A program made the position numbers and the translations under genes. This document shows, piece by piece, positions 44,358-52,916 of a stretch of DNA of 64,000 nucleotides. Numbering within the stretch: position 1 is the first letter of the stretch; each line of letters starts with the position of its first letter. The notes under the pieces are model-generated. The model saw only the letters and a program-made list of their open reading frames with translations. It was not told the DNA's origin and searched no databases. The stretch is from Spirosoma panaciterrae DSM 21099 (GTDB taxonomy: Bacteria > Bacteroidota > Bacteroidia > Cytophagales > Spirosomataceae): assembly GCF_000374025.1 (NCBI RefSeq), contig NZ_KB893190.1:1-64000 (forward strand), in the 5' to 3' direction.

Positions 44358-45386
44358 ATGAACGAAACCCATATGCTGGCGGGTGTTCTAACCGCTCCCC
44401 GGTCGATTGATATACAACAACGGCCAATTCCTGAACCTGGACCTGGTGAAGTCAGGATCAACATGAAATCGGTAGGTATCTGTGGGTCCGATGTATCGTT
44501 GTTTCAGGGGCATCGTCCCGATTTGGCTTTTCCATTGGTGATTGGTCACGAAGGTATTGGCTACATTGATCAGGTGGGAGAGGGCGTAAGCGCTCAGCGA
44601 CTTGGGGAGCGGGTGGTAATCGAACCCAATTATCCCTGTGGTCAATGTGACTATTGCTGGCAGGGACGCGGGAATATCTGTCCGAACAAGCGGATTATTG
44701 GTGTACTGGAAACGGGTTGTTTTGCCGAATATGCCGTTGTGCCCGCCCGCTTTGCCTGGCAAGTACCTACGCCAATTCGTGACGATGATGCTGTGGTGAT
44801 TGAGCCTACTGCCGTAGCCTTACATACACTCTATTCGTCGCCTGCCCGCCCTGGCGATACGGTTGCCGTTGTGGGGCTAGGAGCCATTGGACTGTTGGTA
44901 ACGCACCTGGCCCATCGAATGGGGTATACCGTGTTTGCCTACGACCGCATTCCCGCAAAAGTAGCATTGGCTGTCTCATTAGGAGCTATTCCCATATCGG
45001 CCGATTCGACGACTGATCAGATCGCCAATCTCTGGAAAGAAGCACAGGTTCATACAGTATTTGAGTGTGCCGGAGTCGCAGCAGCGTTTACCATGGCTGT
45101 TGAGGCTGCTCCGCGAGGAGCCTATGTGGTCGTAGCTGGCTTATCAGATAAACCCAGTAACCTGACGGAGTTTAGTATTACCCGTCAGGGAATCACGATC
45201 ATTACCTCCATCATTTACCAGCATCCCGTCGATTTCCGCCGGACCATCCAACTGATCGAAAGTGGTTTTTTGCAGCCCAGTCGAATTATTTCGATGAAAC
45301 AACCCTTTGCAAAATTGGCGACAGCAATCGAAATTGCCTGTCTGGGCGAACAAACCAAAATGATTCTGGCCCTGCCCGAATTTTAA
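44358..45386 (+). CDS. zinc-dependent medium-chain alcohol dehydrogenase (sugar or sugar-acid type)
   Basis: 342 residues. Catalytic zinc ligands are in GICGSDVSLFQG and GHEGIGYIDQVG; structural zinc Cys are in CGQCDYCWQGRGNIC; the NAD fold has VVGLGAIGLLVTHLA. Relatives oxidise sorbitol, idonate, galactonate or threonine. Behind an ExuT-like transporter it probably acts on an imported sugar acid; the substrate is an inference. Confidence 0.9.
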   Translation: MNETHMLAGVLTAPRSIDIQQRPIPEPGPGEVRINMKSVGICGSDVSLFQGHRPDLAFPLVIGHEGIGYIDQVGEGVSAQRLGERVVIEPNYPCGQCDYCWQGRGNICPNKRIIGVLETGCFAEYAVVPARFAWQVPTPIRDDDAVVIEPTAVALHTLYSSPARPGDTVAVVGLGAIGLLVTHLAHRMGYTVFAYDRIPAKVALAVSLGAIPISADSTTDQIANLWKEAQVHTVFECAGVAAAFTMAVEAAPRGAYVVVAGLSDKPSNLTEFSITRQGITIITSIIYQHPVDFRRTIQLIESGFLQPSRIISMKQPFAKLATAIEIACLGEQTKMILALPEF

Positions 45387-45414
45387 ATGTCGTTTCACAT
45401 AAATACGTTACGAA

Positions 45415-46404
45415 TTGACCCGTATAAAGTCCAGGTATCTTCTGTTAGGGGCATTTCTGATTCTGATTGTATTTTGGCGCCCTTATAACCCGCATCTTGA
45501 CTCGTCAATCCCTCGTATTGTTAGCAGCCCTGAGCAAATTGCCACTGTTCGAACAAAATGGATAAATGGCAAATTACTTCAAACTACATTCCTGGATAGC
45601 CAGGGGCGTATTCTGGAGGATTTTTTTTACGGTCGCTCAAACGAGAAAATTCACAATGAATACATAAACGATCGGAAAATTGCGACTACCTACTATTACC
45701 ACAACGATAGTTCTGCACCAGGGTATATTAGTATAACCAAGCGCCGATTTGAATATGACCGCCAAGGGCGTTTGTTGCGAGAGTTTCGGGATGAATTTGG
45801 AACGAACACAACATATTATTCGAAGTTGGAAGGGTCTTTTGTGACATATTATCGGTACACAAATCAGGATACTCTTAAAGTTGAACGGCCTGTTAGAGAA
45901 TACAATCGGCTGAAAGATATTATAATCAACCGTTGGGAGCGCAATCGGAAAGGGCAACTTATTCGTCATTACTATTTTTACGAGCTAAGAACCCCGAATG
46001 GATTGGTTGATGATACGCTTAGTGATTACTCTCAACGCTTTTCGTATGATAAATTAGGTCGTCGTAAACTGGCCTGGTACGATCGAATGTACCTTGGGCG
46101 ATCTTATTCTCCGGCAGGACCCGATACAATTCACTACGTATATGATACACACAATCGTTTGATTCGGGAGATTCATCGGCATACGACTGATATGCGAAAC
46201 AAACAGGAGATCTATTCAAGTGGGTTGGATAGTTCTATTATACTAGATCGTAAGCGCTTTTTTGAAGGGGATACCTATTATCGAAATAATAATTACACAG
46301 ACACAGTTACGTATCGGTATGAACGCTTTGACCCTGACAAACATCTCCCGCTACAGATTTCGCAGGATGTAGACTATACGAGTAATCATTTAATCCGAAG
46401 ATAG
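45415..46404 (+). CDS. hypothetical exported protein with YD-like repeats
   Basis: 329 residues from a TTG start at 45415. One N-terminal hydrophobic helix (YLLLGAFLILIVFW) acts as signal or anchor. The rest is Tyr/Arg/Asp-rich beta sequence with spaced segments such as RFEYDRQGRLLREF, RFSYDKLGRRKLAW and HYVYDTHNRLIREIH that resemble RHS/YD or MORN-like repeats. I do not recognise a family. Codon composition is more A/T-rich than its neighbours. A terminator follows immediately. Confidence 0.65.
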   Translation: MTRIKSRYLLLGAFLILIVFWRPYNPHLDSSIPRIVSSPEQIATVRTKWINGKLLQTTFLDSQGRILEDFFYGRSNEKIHNEYINDRKIATTYYYHNDSSAPGYISITKRRFEYDRQGRLLREFRDEFGTNTTYYSKLEGSFVTYYRYTNQDTLKVERPVREYNRLKDIIINRWERNRKGQLIRHYYFYELRTPNGLVDDTLSDYSQRFSYDKLGRRKLAWYDRMYLGRSYSPAGPDTIHYVYDTHNRLIREIHRHTTDMRNKQEIYSSGLDSSIILDRKRFFEGDTYYRNNNYTDTVTYRYERFDPDKHLPLQISQDVDYTSNHLIRR

Positions 46405-46406
46405 GT

Positions 46407-46454
46407 CCAAAAAGCCCTTCTCCAAGGGGCAAAACCTTTGAGAAGGGCTTTTGG
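46407..46454. terminator. terminator between convergent genes
   Basis: AAAAGCCCTTCTC pairs with GAGAAGGGCTTTT, with a further imperfect inner stem (CAAGG/CCTTTG) and A/T runs outside; it starts 2 bases past one stop and ends 10 bases before the other. Confidence 0.85.
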
Positions 46455-46463
46455 GGTTTGTGA

Positions 46464-47108
46464 TTAATAGCCAACGGTAAACCGCTTCTGGATAAATTGC
46501 GGTTGTTCAATTTCGTTGAGAATAGCCACAGCGAGGTCAGCTACGGTAATATTACTTTCTCCTTTTTCGTCAAAAACGGGTTGCTCGGTGCCGATTCGGA
46601 ACGTGCCGGTGCGTTCGCCGGGAGCCAGATTAATGGCCGGACTCAAAAATGTCCAGTCGAGGGTGGTATTCTGACGAAGGCGGGTCAGATAGTCCCGCGC
46701 TGCGAGGGCGCCGGGTTTCCATTCGACCGGAAACTGGGGTGTATCGACAAGCTGTACACCGGGAGCCGCTTCCAGGCTTCCGGCCCCTCCAACAAACAGA
46801 TACCGCTTCACACCCGCCTGTTGCGTACCCTGTTCGATGGCTTCAGCACCGTTCAAAAAATCGTCGTACAGGTTTGGATTGGTCCAGCCCGCATTGAAAG
46901 TACTCACAACGGCATCATGACCTGCAACAAGTTCGGCTATTGAGCCAGCGTCCAGCGCATTACCTTTTTTGATGGTTAGTTTTGGATCGCTGGTGGTAAT
47001 TTTTTCAGGATGGGGAACAATGGCCGTTACGTCATGTCCACGATGTAAGGCTTCGGTCAGAACGGCTGAGCCAACAAAACCCGATGCGCCAATAAGTGCC
47101 AGTTTCAT
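46464..47108 (-). CDS. NAD(P)H-binding SDR-like reductase/epimerase
   Basis: 214 residues, an atypical short-chain dehydrogenase of the NmrA/YwnB kind. The dinucleotide motif is LIGASGFVGSAVLTEAL at residues 4-20; the usual catalytic Tyr-Lys is not evident. Upstream on the same strand is an Rrf2 regulator, a pairing often seen for this kind of protein. It may sense or restore redox balance. Confidence 0.88.
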   Translation of the reverse strand: MKLALIGASGFVGSAVLTEALHRGHDVTAIVPHPEKITTSDPKLTIKKGNALDAGSIAELVAGHDAVVSTFNAGWTNPNLYDDFLNGAEAIEQGTQQAGVKRYLFVGGAGSLEAAPGVQLVDTPQFPVEWKPGALAARDYLTRLRQNTTLDWTFLSPAINLAPGERTGTFRIGTEQPVFDEKGESNITVADLAVAILNEIEQPQFIQKRFTVGY

Positions 47109-47175
47109 ACGGATAAAAAGTTAATTGAAAATTGATTATTGTAATAAAAAATGTTACAGTTTTGTTTAAAAAAAA

Positions 47176-47583
47176 TTAATCGAAACGGTGGACAAAATCG
47201 GCCAAGGTGCTGGTGCCCAGATTTCGTATCAGCGCTTCCTCGGCTTCCTGATAGAGACTGTCCAGATGGCGATTAATTTGTCGGCCAACCGGGCAATCGG
47301 GATTAGGTGAGTTACGGGCACTGCCTAGCACCGTTCCCTGTCGAGTGGCCAGAAATACATCCGATACCCGAACCTGAGTGGCAGGCTTCGCCAGCATGGT
47401 ACCTCCGTTTTTCCCTTCCCGACTAACGACCAGTCCTTTCTTACGGAGGTTACTAATTTCCTTGCGTACCAGCACCGGATTGATGTTAATACTGCCCGCA
47501 ATGAAGTCAGACGTAACCCACTCGCCCTTGGCTTTGGCCAGTAGGGTTAAAATATGCATCGATATGGCAAAGCGTCCGTTCAT
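47176..47583 (-). CDS. Rrf2 family transcriptional regulator
   Basis: 135 residues with an N-terminal winged helix (MNGRFAISMHILTLLA, then DFIAGSININPVLVRKEISN and SREGKNGGTMLAKPA). A Cys occurs only at NPDCPVG, so it lacks the three-Cys cluster site of IscR and resembles YwnA-type members. It probably controls the NAD(P)-binding gene directly downstream. Confidence 0.9.
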   Translation of the reverse strand: MNGRFAISMHILTLLAKAKGEWVTSDFIAGSININPVLVRKEISNLRKKGLVVSREGKNGGTMLAKPATQVRVSDVFLATRQGTVLGSARNSPNPDCPVGRQINRHLDSLYQEAEEALIRNLGTSTLADFVHRFD

Positions 47584-47739
47584 TACTGTAATCTATTTAG
47601 TTACAGATTTGGTCTGGTAAAAATTCCCGACGGTGAAAAAAAGTTTGATCGCTCGTCTTTTATAAATTAGGGTTCAGGCAAATTTTACCCACCCCGAACG
47701 CGGATTTTTGATTATTTTACGGATAAAACCTTCCTCGCT

Positions 47740-48879
47740 GTGTCTGACTCTATTTTTATCCTGTTCGTACTTTGCCTGAATGTTATTCTTTGTGAATGGC
47801 TCACGAAAAAGCCGGGCTTTCGCCATATCGGGACGGCCTTACTGGTTATTCTGATAACGGCCTTTGAAGCCAACCTGGGCATTGTACCGACCACTGAAAC
47901 GCCGGTTTACGAAGGGATTTTTAACTACGTCGCCCCATTTTCATTGTTTCTGTTGCTACTTGGGGTGAATCTCAAAGACTTGCGTAAAGCGGGCCTGCCA
48001 ATGCTGTCGATGTTTTTGATCGGTTCAGTAGGGACTATCCTGGGCGTTCTGGTAAGCGTATGGGTGTTCTCTGCTCCACAAACGGTCGGGCGGTTATTTT
48101 ATGCTCTGGCGGGAATGTTTACGGGAACCTACATTGGCGGTAGCATCAACTTCCATGCTGTGGCCCTGCATTACGGGGTGTCGAAAGCGGGGAATTTGTT
48201 CATTGCGGCTACGGCTGCCGACAACATCATGACAGCCCTCTGGATGATCGCGACACTGGCTTTACCCGTTTTTTTACAGCGTCAGTTTCCCCGGCAGCGC
48301 CCTGTTTCTTCAGAGCAGTCCAGTACCGCTACAACCGATGATCCTTTTTCGGATTCCGAAACCATGACCCCCAATGATCTGGCCATTTTGCTGGCACTTG
48401 GATTCGGATCTATTTTTCTTGCCAAACAATTGACGGCCTGGCTTCCAATAATTCCCTTTGTGCTGATTCTGACAACAATAGCTCTAGGACTGGCGCAGCT
48501 TCGGGTCGTCAACAAATTGCGGGGCAGTCGACTGTTGGGTCTTTTCGGGGTTTATGTATTTCTGGCTGTTATTGGTGCCTACTGCGACATTGCCGCTTTA
48601 ATTCGTGATGGCCAGCTGGCCTTTGTACTCTTCGGTATGATTCTGCTTTTGGTATGTATCCATGCACTGCTTGTGTTTGGCATTGGTGCGCTGTTCCGGC
48701 AGGATTGGGATATTCTGGGTATTGCCTCACAGGCAAATATCGGAGGAGCCACATCTGCGCTGGCCTTGGCCCGAAGTCTGAATCGGCCCGATTTACAATT
48801 GCCTGCCGTTCTGGTCGGAACCCTGGGCAACGCTATCGGCACTTATTTGGGCATTCTGGTTGCAGAACTATTACGCTAG
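47740..48879 (+). CDS. DUF819 family membrane protein
   Basis: 379 residues from a GTG start, about 10-11 membrane helices. Family features include NLGIVPTTETPVYEGIFNYV, FSLFLLLLGVNLKDL, GGSINFHAVA and the C-terminal QANIGGATSALALAR. The family is predicted to transport small organic compounds; function is not established. Confidence 0.88.
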   Translation: MSDSIFILFVLCLNVILCEWLTKKPGFRHIGTALLVILITAFEANLGIVPTTETPVYEGIFNYVAPFSLFLLLLGVNLKDLRKAGLPMLSMFLIGSVGTILGVLVSVWVFSAPQTVGRLFYALAGMFTGTYIGGSINFHAVALHYGVSKAGNLFIAATAADNIMTALWMIATLALPVFLQRQFPRQRPVSSEQSSTATTDDPFSDSETMTPNDLAILLALGFGSIFLAKQLTAWLPIIPFVLILTTIALGLAQLRVVNKLRGSRLLGLFGVYVFLAVIGAYCDIAALIRDGQLAFVLFGMILLLVCIHALLVFGIGALFRQDWDILGIASQANIGGATSALALARSLNRPDLQLPAVLVGTLGNAIGTYLGILVAELLR

Positions 48880-48995
48880 CTAAAAGCGATTGCCTTTCGC
48901 TCAATAAATCCCCTTCTGACCCGGTTGTTGGCTGTATCATTCGATCCCAAATCTGGGCTTGTAACGTTTCAAGACTCAATCAATGACCACCCGAT

Positions 48996-49814
48996 ATGCA
49001 AAAAATAGCCTTCCAGAATGAACTTACGATCAGTACAGTTCAACAGCGTAACGGAGCGAACAATACCAAAAAAGACGTTCGGAAAATACAATCCTGGCTG
49101 ACGTTGTTTGCCATGACAAATGCAGGGGCAGCTACAGCAACAGGTATCGATGGTGATTTTGGGAAGGCTACCGAGCAGGCCGTAAAAAACTTTCAAAAGG
49201 CTAAAGGCATTCCGCAGAATGGGATTGTCGATCAGGCTACGTTCGATTTGCTGGCCGCTCCCATGCGTGCTGCATTTTTAAGCACGATCACCGGAACTGA
49301 TTTGCGTGGGCTCGTGGTCAGTGCGGCCCGGCAGCATGTACTGAATCGGCCGTTTGAACTGGTCATTAGCCAACAACCCAACTCGGGCCCCTGGGTGAGG
49401 GCGTATATGGATGGAAATGAAGGGCGTGAGTGGCTCTGGTGCATGGGATTTGTGCAAACCATTCTTGACCAGGCAGCCTCTGTGGTTGGGAAAGATTTCA
49501 AGCAGCTTATGCCGCTAACCTATAGCTGCGACGTAGTTGGAACGACTGGGCTACAAACAGGGGTGCTTTTTCGCTACAACCAGATTCGGCTAAACCCGGC
49601 ATTGATGAAACCAGGCGACATCTTTCTGCTGCAAAAAACGCCAAACGATTGGGTTCATGCGGGGTTAATTACGCATATCGGCGATGATTTTATCGAAACC
49701 ATTGAAGGTAATACCAACGATGGTGGGTCAAATAACGGTAATGCCGTGTTGAGTCGGGTACGAAATTTCAGAAAGTCGAAGCTGGATGTTTTTTCAATTG
49801 AAGGGCTGGTGTAG
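48996..49814 (+). CDS. peptidoglycan-binding protein with C-terminal CHAP/NlpC-like domain
   Basis: 272 residues. The N-terminal PG_binding_1 domain (about residues 10-90) reads VRKIQSWLTLF, IDGDFGKATEQAVKNFQKAK and GIVDQATFDLL. The C-terminal domain contains EWLWCMGFVQTI with a candidate catalytic Cys and WVHAGLITHIGDDFIETIEG with a candidate His, as in CHAP amidases. No signal peptide is visible, which is odd for a cell-wall enzyme. Confidence 0.82.
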   Translation: MQKIAFQNELTISTVQQRNGANNTKKDVRKIQSWLTLFAMTNAGAATATGIDGDFGKATEQAVKNFQKAKGIPQNGIVDQATFDLLAAPMRAAFLSTITGTDLRGLVVSAARQHVLNRPFELVISQQPNSGPWVRAYMDGNEGREWLWCMGFVQTILDQAASVVGKDFKQLMPLTYSCDVVGTTGLQTGVLFRYNQIRLNPALMKPGDIFLLQKTPNDWVHAGLITHIGDDFIETIEGNTNDGGSNNGNAVLSRVRNFRKSKLDVFSIEGLV

Positions 49815-49900
49815 TCAGGGATTGTCAGGTATAGTCAAGCCTTGGCAAAAGACCTGCTTGCTTATGAATACGCCTGACTATACCTGACTGCTTATAAGCT
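49811..49900. repeat. inverted repeat with decamer arms between convergent genes
   Basis: Left arm: degenerate 10-mers AGTCAGGGAT, TGTCAGGTAT, AGTCAAGCCT beginning in the TAG stop of the peptidoglycan-binding gene. Right arm: complement of AGTCAGGTAT, AGTCAGGC. The loop is about 35 nt. Same design as the heptamer, octamer and nonamer elements. Confidence 0.7.
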
Positions 49901-49904
49901 GTTT

Positions 49905-51503
49905 TTAATCGGCTACGACAACCACGGGTGGAACGGCTTCGGGGTCATTGTCGGGTGACTCTTTCTTGCCTTTCAAAGCTTTCCGGGCTGATTTCTTCAA
50001 TGTAACATCATACAGATCGGTCCGACGATCTTTCATAACCTGAACCGAGCCATGTTCATGCAACTCTTTCAAAAGACTTAAATCGACATCAGCAATGAGC
50101 ACCATTTCCGTATTGGGCGTGGCTTCGGCTTTAATAGCATTGGTCGGAAACTGGAAATCGGAAGGCGTGAAAACCGCCGATTGGGCATAATTGATGTCCA
50201 TGTTATGCACCCGTGGTAGGTTGCCAACACAACCTGAAATGGCCACATAACATTCGTTTTCGATAGCTCGCGCCTGAGCGCAATGACGTACCCGCGAGTA
50301 CCCATTCTGCGTGTCGGTCAGGAAAGGAACGAATAGAATCTGCATACCCTGCTGAGCCAGAATCCGGCTCAGTTCCGGAAATTCGACATCATAGCAGATG
50401 AGCATACCGATTTTACCACAGTCGGTGTCGAAGGCCCGGATTTCGTGACCACCCACCATGCCGTAATGTTTTACCTCGTTGGGCGTAATATGAATTTTTC
50501 GATACTCTTCATACGAGCCGTCTCGTCGGCACAAATAAGCCACGTTGTAGAGCTTCCCATCTGCATCGACCAGGGGCATACTCCCCCCAACGATGTTGAC
50601 ATTGTACGATATGGCCAGCTCACAGAGCTTATCGCGTACAGGTACGGTAAAATCGGCCAGTTTTCGAATGGCAACAGGTTCGGGTAAGTCGTTGAAGTCA
50701 GCCATGAGCGGGGTGTTGAAAAACTCAGGCAGCACCATGAAATCGGCCCGATAATCGCTTACGGCATTGACAAAAAACTCAACCTGATCCAGAAACGCAT
50801 TGAGGTTTTTGAACAGCCGCATCTGCCACTGAATCACACCCAGCCGGATAATGGAGTCGGTATGGGGCTTCTTATCGGCCTCCTTGACGTAATAAATATT
50901 GATCCACTCCAGCAACGTGGCGTATTCTTTCGACTCGGAGTCGCCGGGTAAATAGCCGCGCAGGACCTTCCGAACGTGAAAATCATTTGAAAGCTGGAAA
51001 GTCAGCGTTGGGTCATAGATTTCCTTTTGCTTCACTTTGGCGATGTACTCGCGGGGGGTAAGCTCATCGGCATATTTGTTATAGTTCGGGATACGCCCAC
51101 CGGCCAGAATTCCTTTCAGATTCAACTGCTCGCAAAGCTCCTTCCGGGCATCGTACAGCCGACGACCTAACCGAAGATCACGGTAGTCGGGGTGCACAAA
51201 CACTTCAATCCCATACAGGTAATCCCCTTCGTCGTTATGGGTTTTGAACGTATACCCACCTGTAATCTCGTAATAGGTATGGTTGTCGCCAAAGTCGTCG
51301 TATTTCACTCGGATGGCCAGGGCACTTGCCACGACCTTCCCATCGACTTCAACGCAGAACTGTCCTTCCGGGAAAATATGCAGAAGTTTATTGATCGAAC
51401 TTTTGGACCAGTAATCTCCCCCAATACCACTGTAGACCTCAATCATCGTTTCCTTAAGGTCGTGGTAATCCGATTTCTGTAAATTTCTGGTTTGTATATG
51501 CAT
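49905..51503 (-). CDS. bifunctional GNAT acetyltransferase / carbon-nitrogen hydrolase
   Basis: 532 residues. The N-terminal GNAT domain (about 1-190) has the acetyl-CoA loop VHPDYRDLRLGRRLYDARKE. The C-terminal nitrilase-family domain (about 220-505) has catalytic Glu in LPEFFNTP, Lys in YRKIHITPNEV and Cys in GMLICYDVEFPEL, all present. This fusion is known as a family; the natural substrate is not established. Convergent with the peptidoglycan-binding gene. Confidence 0.92.
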   Translation of the reverse strand: MHIQTRNLQKSDYHDLKETMIEVYSGIGGDYWSKSSINKLLHIFPEGQFCVEVDGKVVASALAIRVKYDDFGDNHTYYEITGGYTFKTHNDEGDYLYGIEVFVHPDYRDLRLGRRLYDARKELCEQLNLKGILAGGRIPNYNKYADELTPREYIAKVKQKEIYDPTLTFQLSNDFHVRKVLRGYLPGDSESKEYATLLEWINIYYVKEADKKPHTDSIIRLGVIQWQMRLFKNLNAFLDQVEFFVNAVSDYRADFMVLPEFFNTPLMADFNDLPEPVAIRKLADFTVPVRDKLCELAISYNVNIVGGSMPLVDADGKLYNVAYLCRRDGSYEEYRKIHITPNEVKHYGMVGGHEIRAFDTDCGKIGMLICYDVEFPELSRILAQQGMQILFVPFLTDTQNGYSRVRHCAQARAIENECYVAISGCVGNLPRVHNMDINYAQSAVFTPSDFQFPTNAIKAEATPNTEMVLIADVDLSLLKELHEHGSVQVMKDRRTDLYDVTLKKSARKALKGKKESPDNDPEAVPPVVVVAD

Positions 51504-51509
51504 AGCTAT

Positions 51510-51640
51510 CAGGCCCCGGATTTGTATGATTTATTTGATGGACCTTGATTTGCATAAATGCTTTCAAAGGAGCCATATATGAAATCTACTTTGTGCAACA
51601 CCAACAAAATCAGGCTAATCAGTAAAATCAGTGAAAATCC
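51510..51640 (-). repeat. imperfect inverted repeat with nonamer arms after the threonine aldolase gene
   Basis: On the coding strand arm 1 spans the aldolase stop codon and reads as 9-mers CTGATTTTA, CTGATTAGC, CTGATTTTG. About 45 nt later an A/T-rich counterpart with AAATCAAGG, AAATAAATC and AAATCCGG can pair with it over some 25 of 36 positions. Confidence 0.5.
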
Positions 51641-52653
51641 CGGTTCAGAATGAGTTCCATTTCCGACAGCATCTCATCGGTAAAGTCAAGATGCGTGACA
51701 AAGCGCACGAGGTGCTTCCCAAACGTGACGCTGCGGATGCCCTTATCGGCTAACTTAGCAACATAATCTGTAGCCAGAATTGTTTCGGGAAGTCTGAAAA
51801 TGACGATGTTCGTGTCGATTGGTAAAATCTCCTGTACTTCGGGCAGGCGTTCGAGCAAGGCACCAATTTTTCGGGCCCGGGCATGGTCTTGCTTAAGTCG
51901 GTCAATGTGATGATCAAGCGCATAAATACCGGCTGCTGCCAGAAAACCCGCCTGCCGCCAGCCACCTCCCATCAGTTTGCGGTAACGTCGGGCCTGTGCA
52001 ATAACATCCGATTGGCCAAGAAGCAGTGATCCAATTGGGCACCCCAGCCCTTTCGACAGACAGATGCTGATAGAATCGAATAGCTGCCCGTAAGCCGTAG
52101 CTGGCTCTCCCGTCTCGACTAACGCATTGAACAGACGGGCACCGTCGAGATGCAGAATCAAGCCATGCTCCTGACATACCTGCCGGATCGCTGCAATTTC
52201 AGGAACTGTATAGTAACAGCCCCCCCCTTTATTGATCGTATTTTCCAGAACGACGAGCCGGGAAAGCGGTTTGTGCGGATCGGCACGATTATAGATGTGT
52301 TCGCGTATAAGGTCGGGCGTGAGTTTGCCACGAATACCATGTGCTAGGCTGGTTGAAGCCAGAGCATTCACCGATATACCTCCCCCTTCATATTGATAGA
52401 CATGAGAAAGGTAATCACAAATAACGTCATCACCTGGGCGCGTATGTGTGCGAATAGCGAGTTGGTTGGTCATGGTACCCGAAGCGCAGAAAAGCGCGGC
52501 CTCCATCCCAAATAGCGAAGCCGCCTTGGCTTCAAGCGCATTTACGGTAGGATCGTCGCCAAAAACGTCGTCGCCGAGTTGGGCAGAGAACATAGCCTCG
52601 CGCATGGCAGGCGTAGGGTGGGCAACCGTATCGCTACGAAGGTCAATAAGCAT
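51628..52653 (-). CDS. low-specificity threonine aldolase (beta-eliminating lyase family)
   Basis: 341 residues, PLP fold type I. MLIDLRSDTVAHPTPAMREA start, GDDPTVNALEAKAA, HLDGARLFNALV with the cofactor Asp, and the PLP Lys in SISICLSKGLGCPIGSLLLG. It cleaves threonine and allo-threonine to glycine and acetaldehyde. The last codons and stop lie inside a tandem-repeat arm. Confidence 0.93.
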   Translation of the reverse strand: MLIDLRSDTVAHPTPAMREAMFSAQLGDDVFGDDPTVNALEAKAASLFGMEAALFCASGTMTNQLAIRTHTRPGDDVICDYLSHVYQYEGGGISVNALASTSLAHGIRGKLTPDLIREHIYNRADPHKPLSRLVVLENTINKGGGCYYTVPEIAAIRQVCQEHGLILHLDGARLFNALVETGEPATAYGQLFDSISICLSKGLGCPIGSLLLGQSDVIAQARRYRKLMGGGWRQAGFLAAAGIYALDHHIDRLKQDHARARKIGALLERLPEVQEILPIDTNIVIFRLPETILATDYVAKLADKGIRSVTFGKHLVRFVTHLDFTDEMLSEMELILNRDFH

Positions 52654-52916
52654 AAATTGAGTTGATGATAAAAGATGTATGATTCACAGGTAATCGTATA
52701 CGGTTTAAGCAGTCATGTGGTTCGGGTGGGCTGATACATCAACAAATTGGCAACGGATTTCCACAAGCCGAATACAGTGACCAAGACGGGCATAGACCGT
52801 CTTCTTTGTAAATCATTTGGATTTGAAGGACTTGCGTGTATTTTTGAGCAACCTTTTCACGTAAGTTCGTCTCAAAGCAGCAAACTGTATACAGTACCTG
52901 TAAACCCTTGTTTAGT

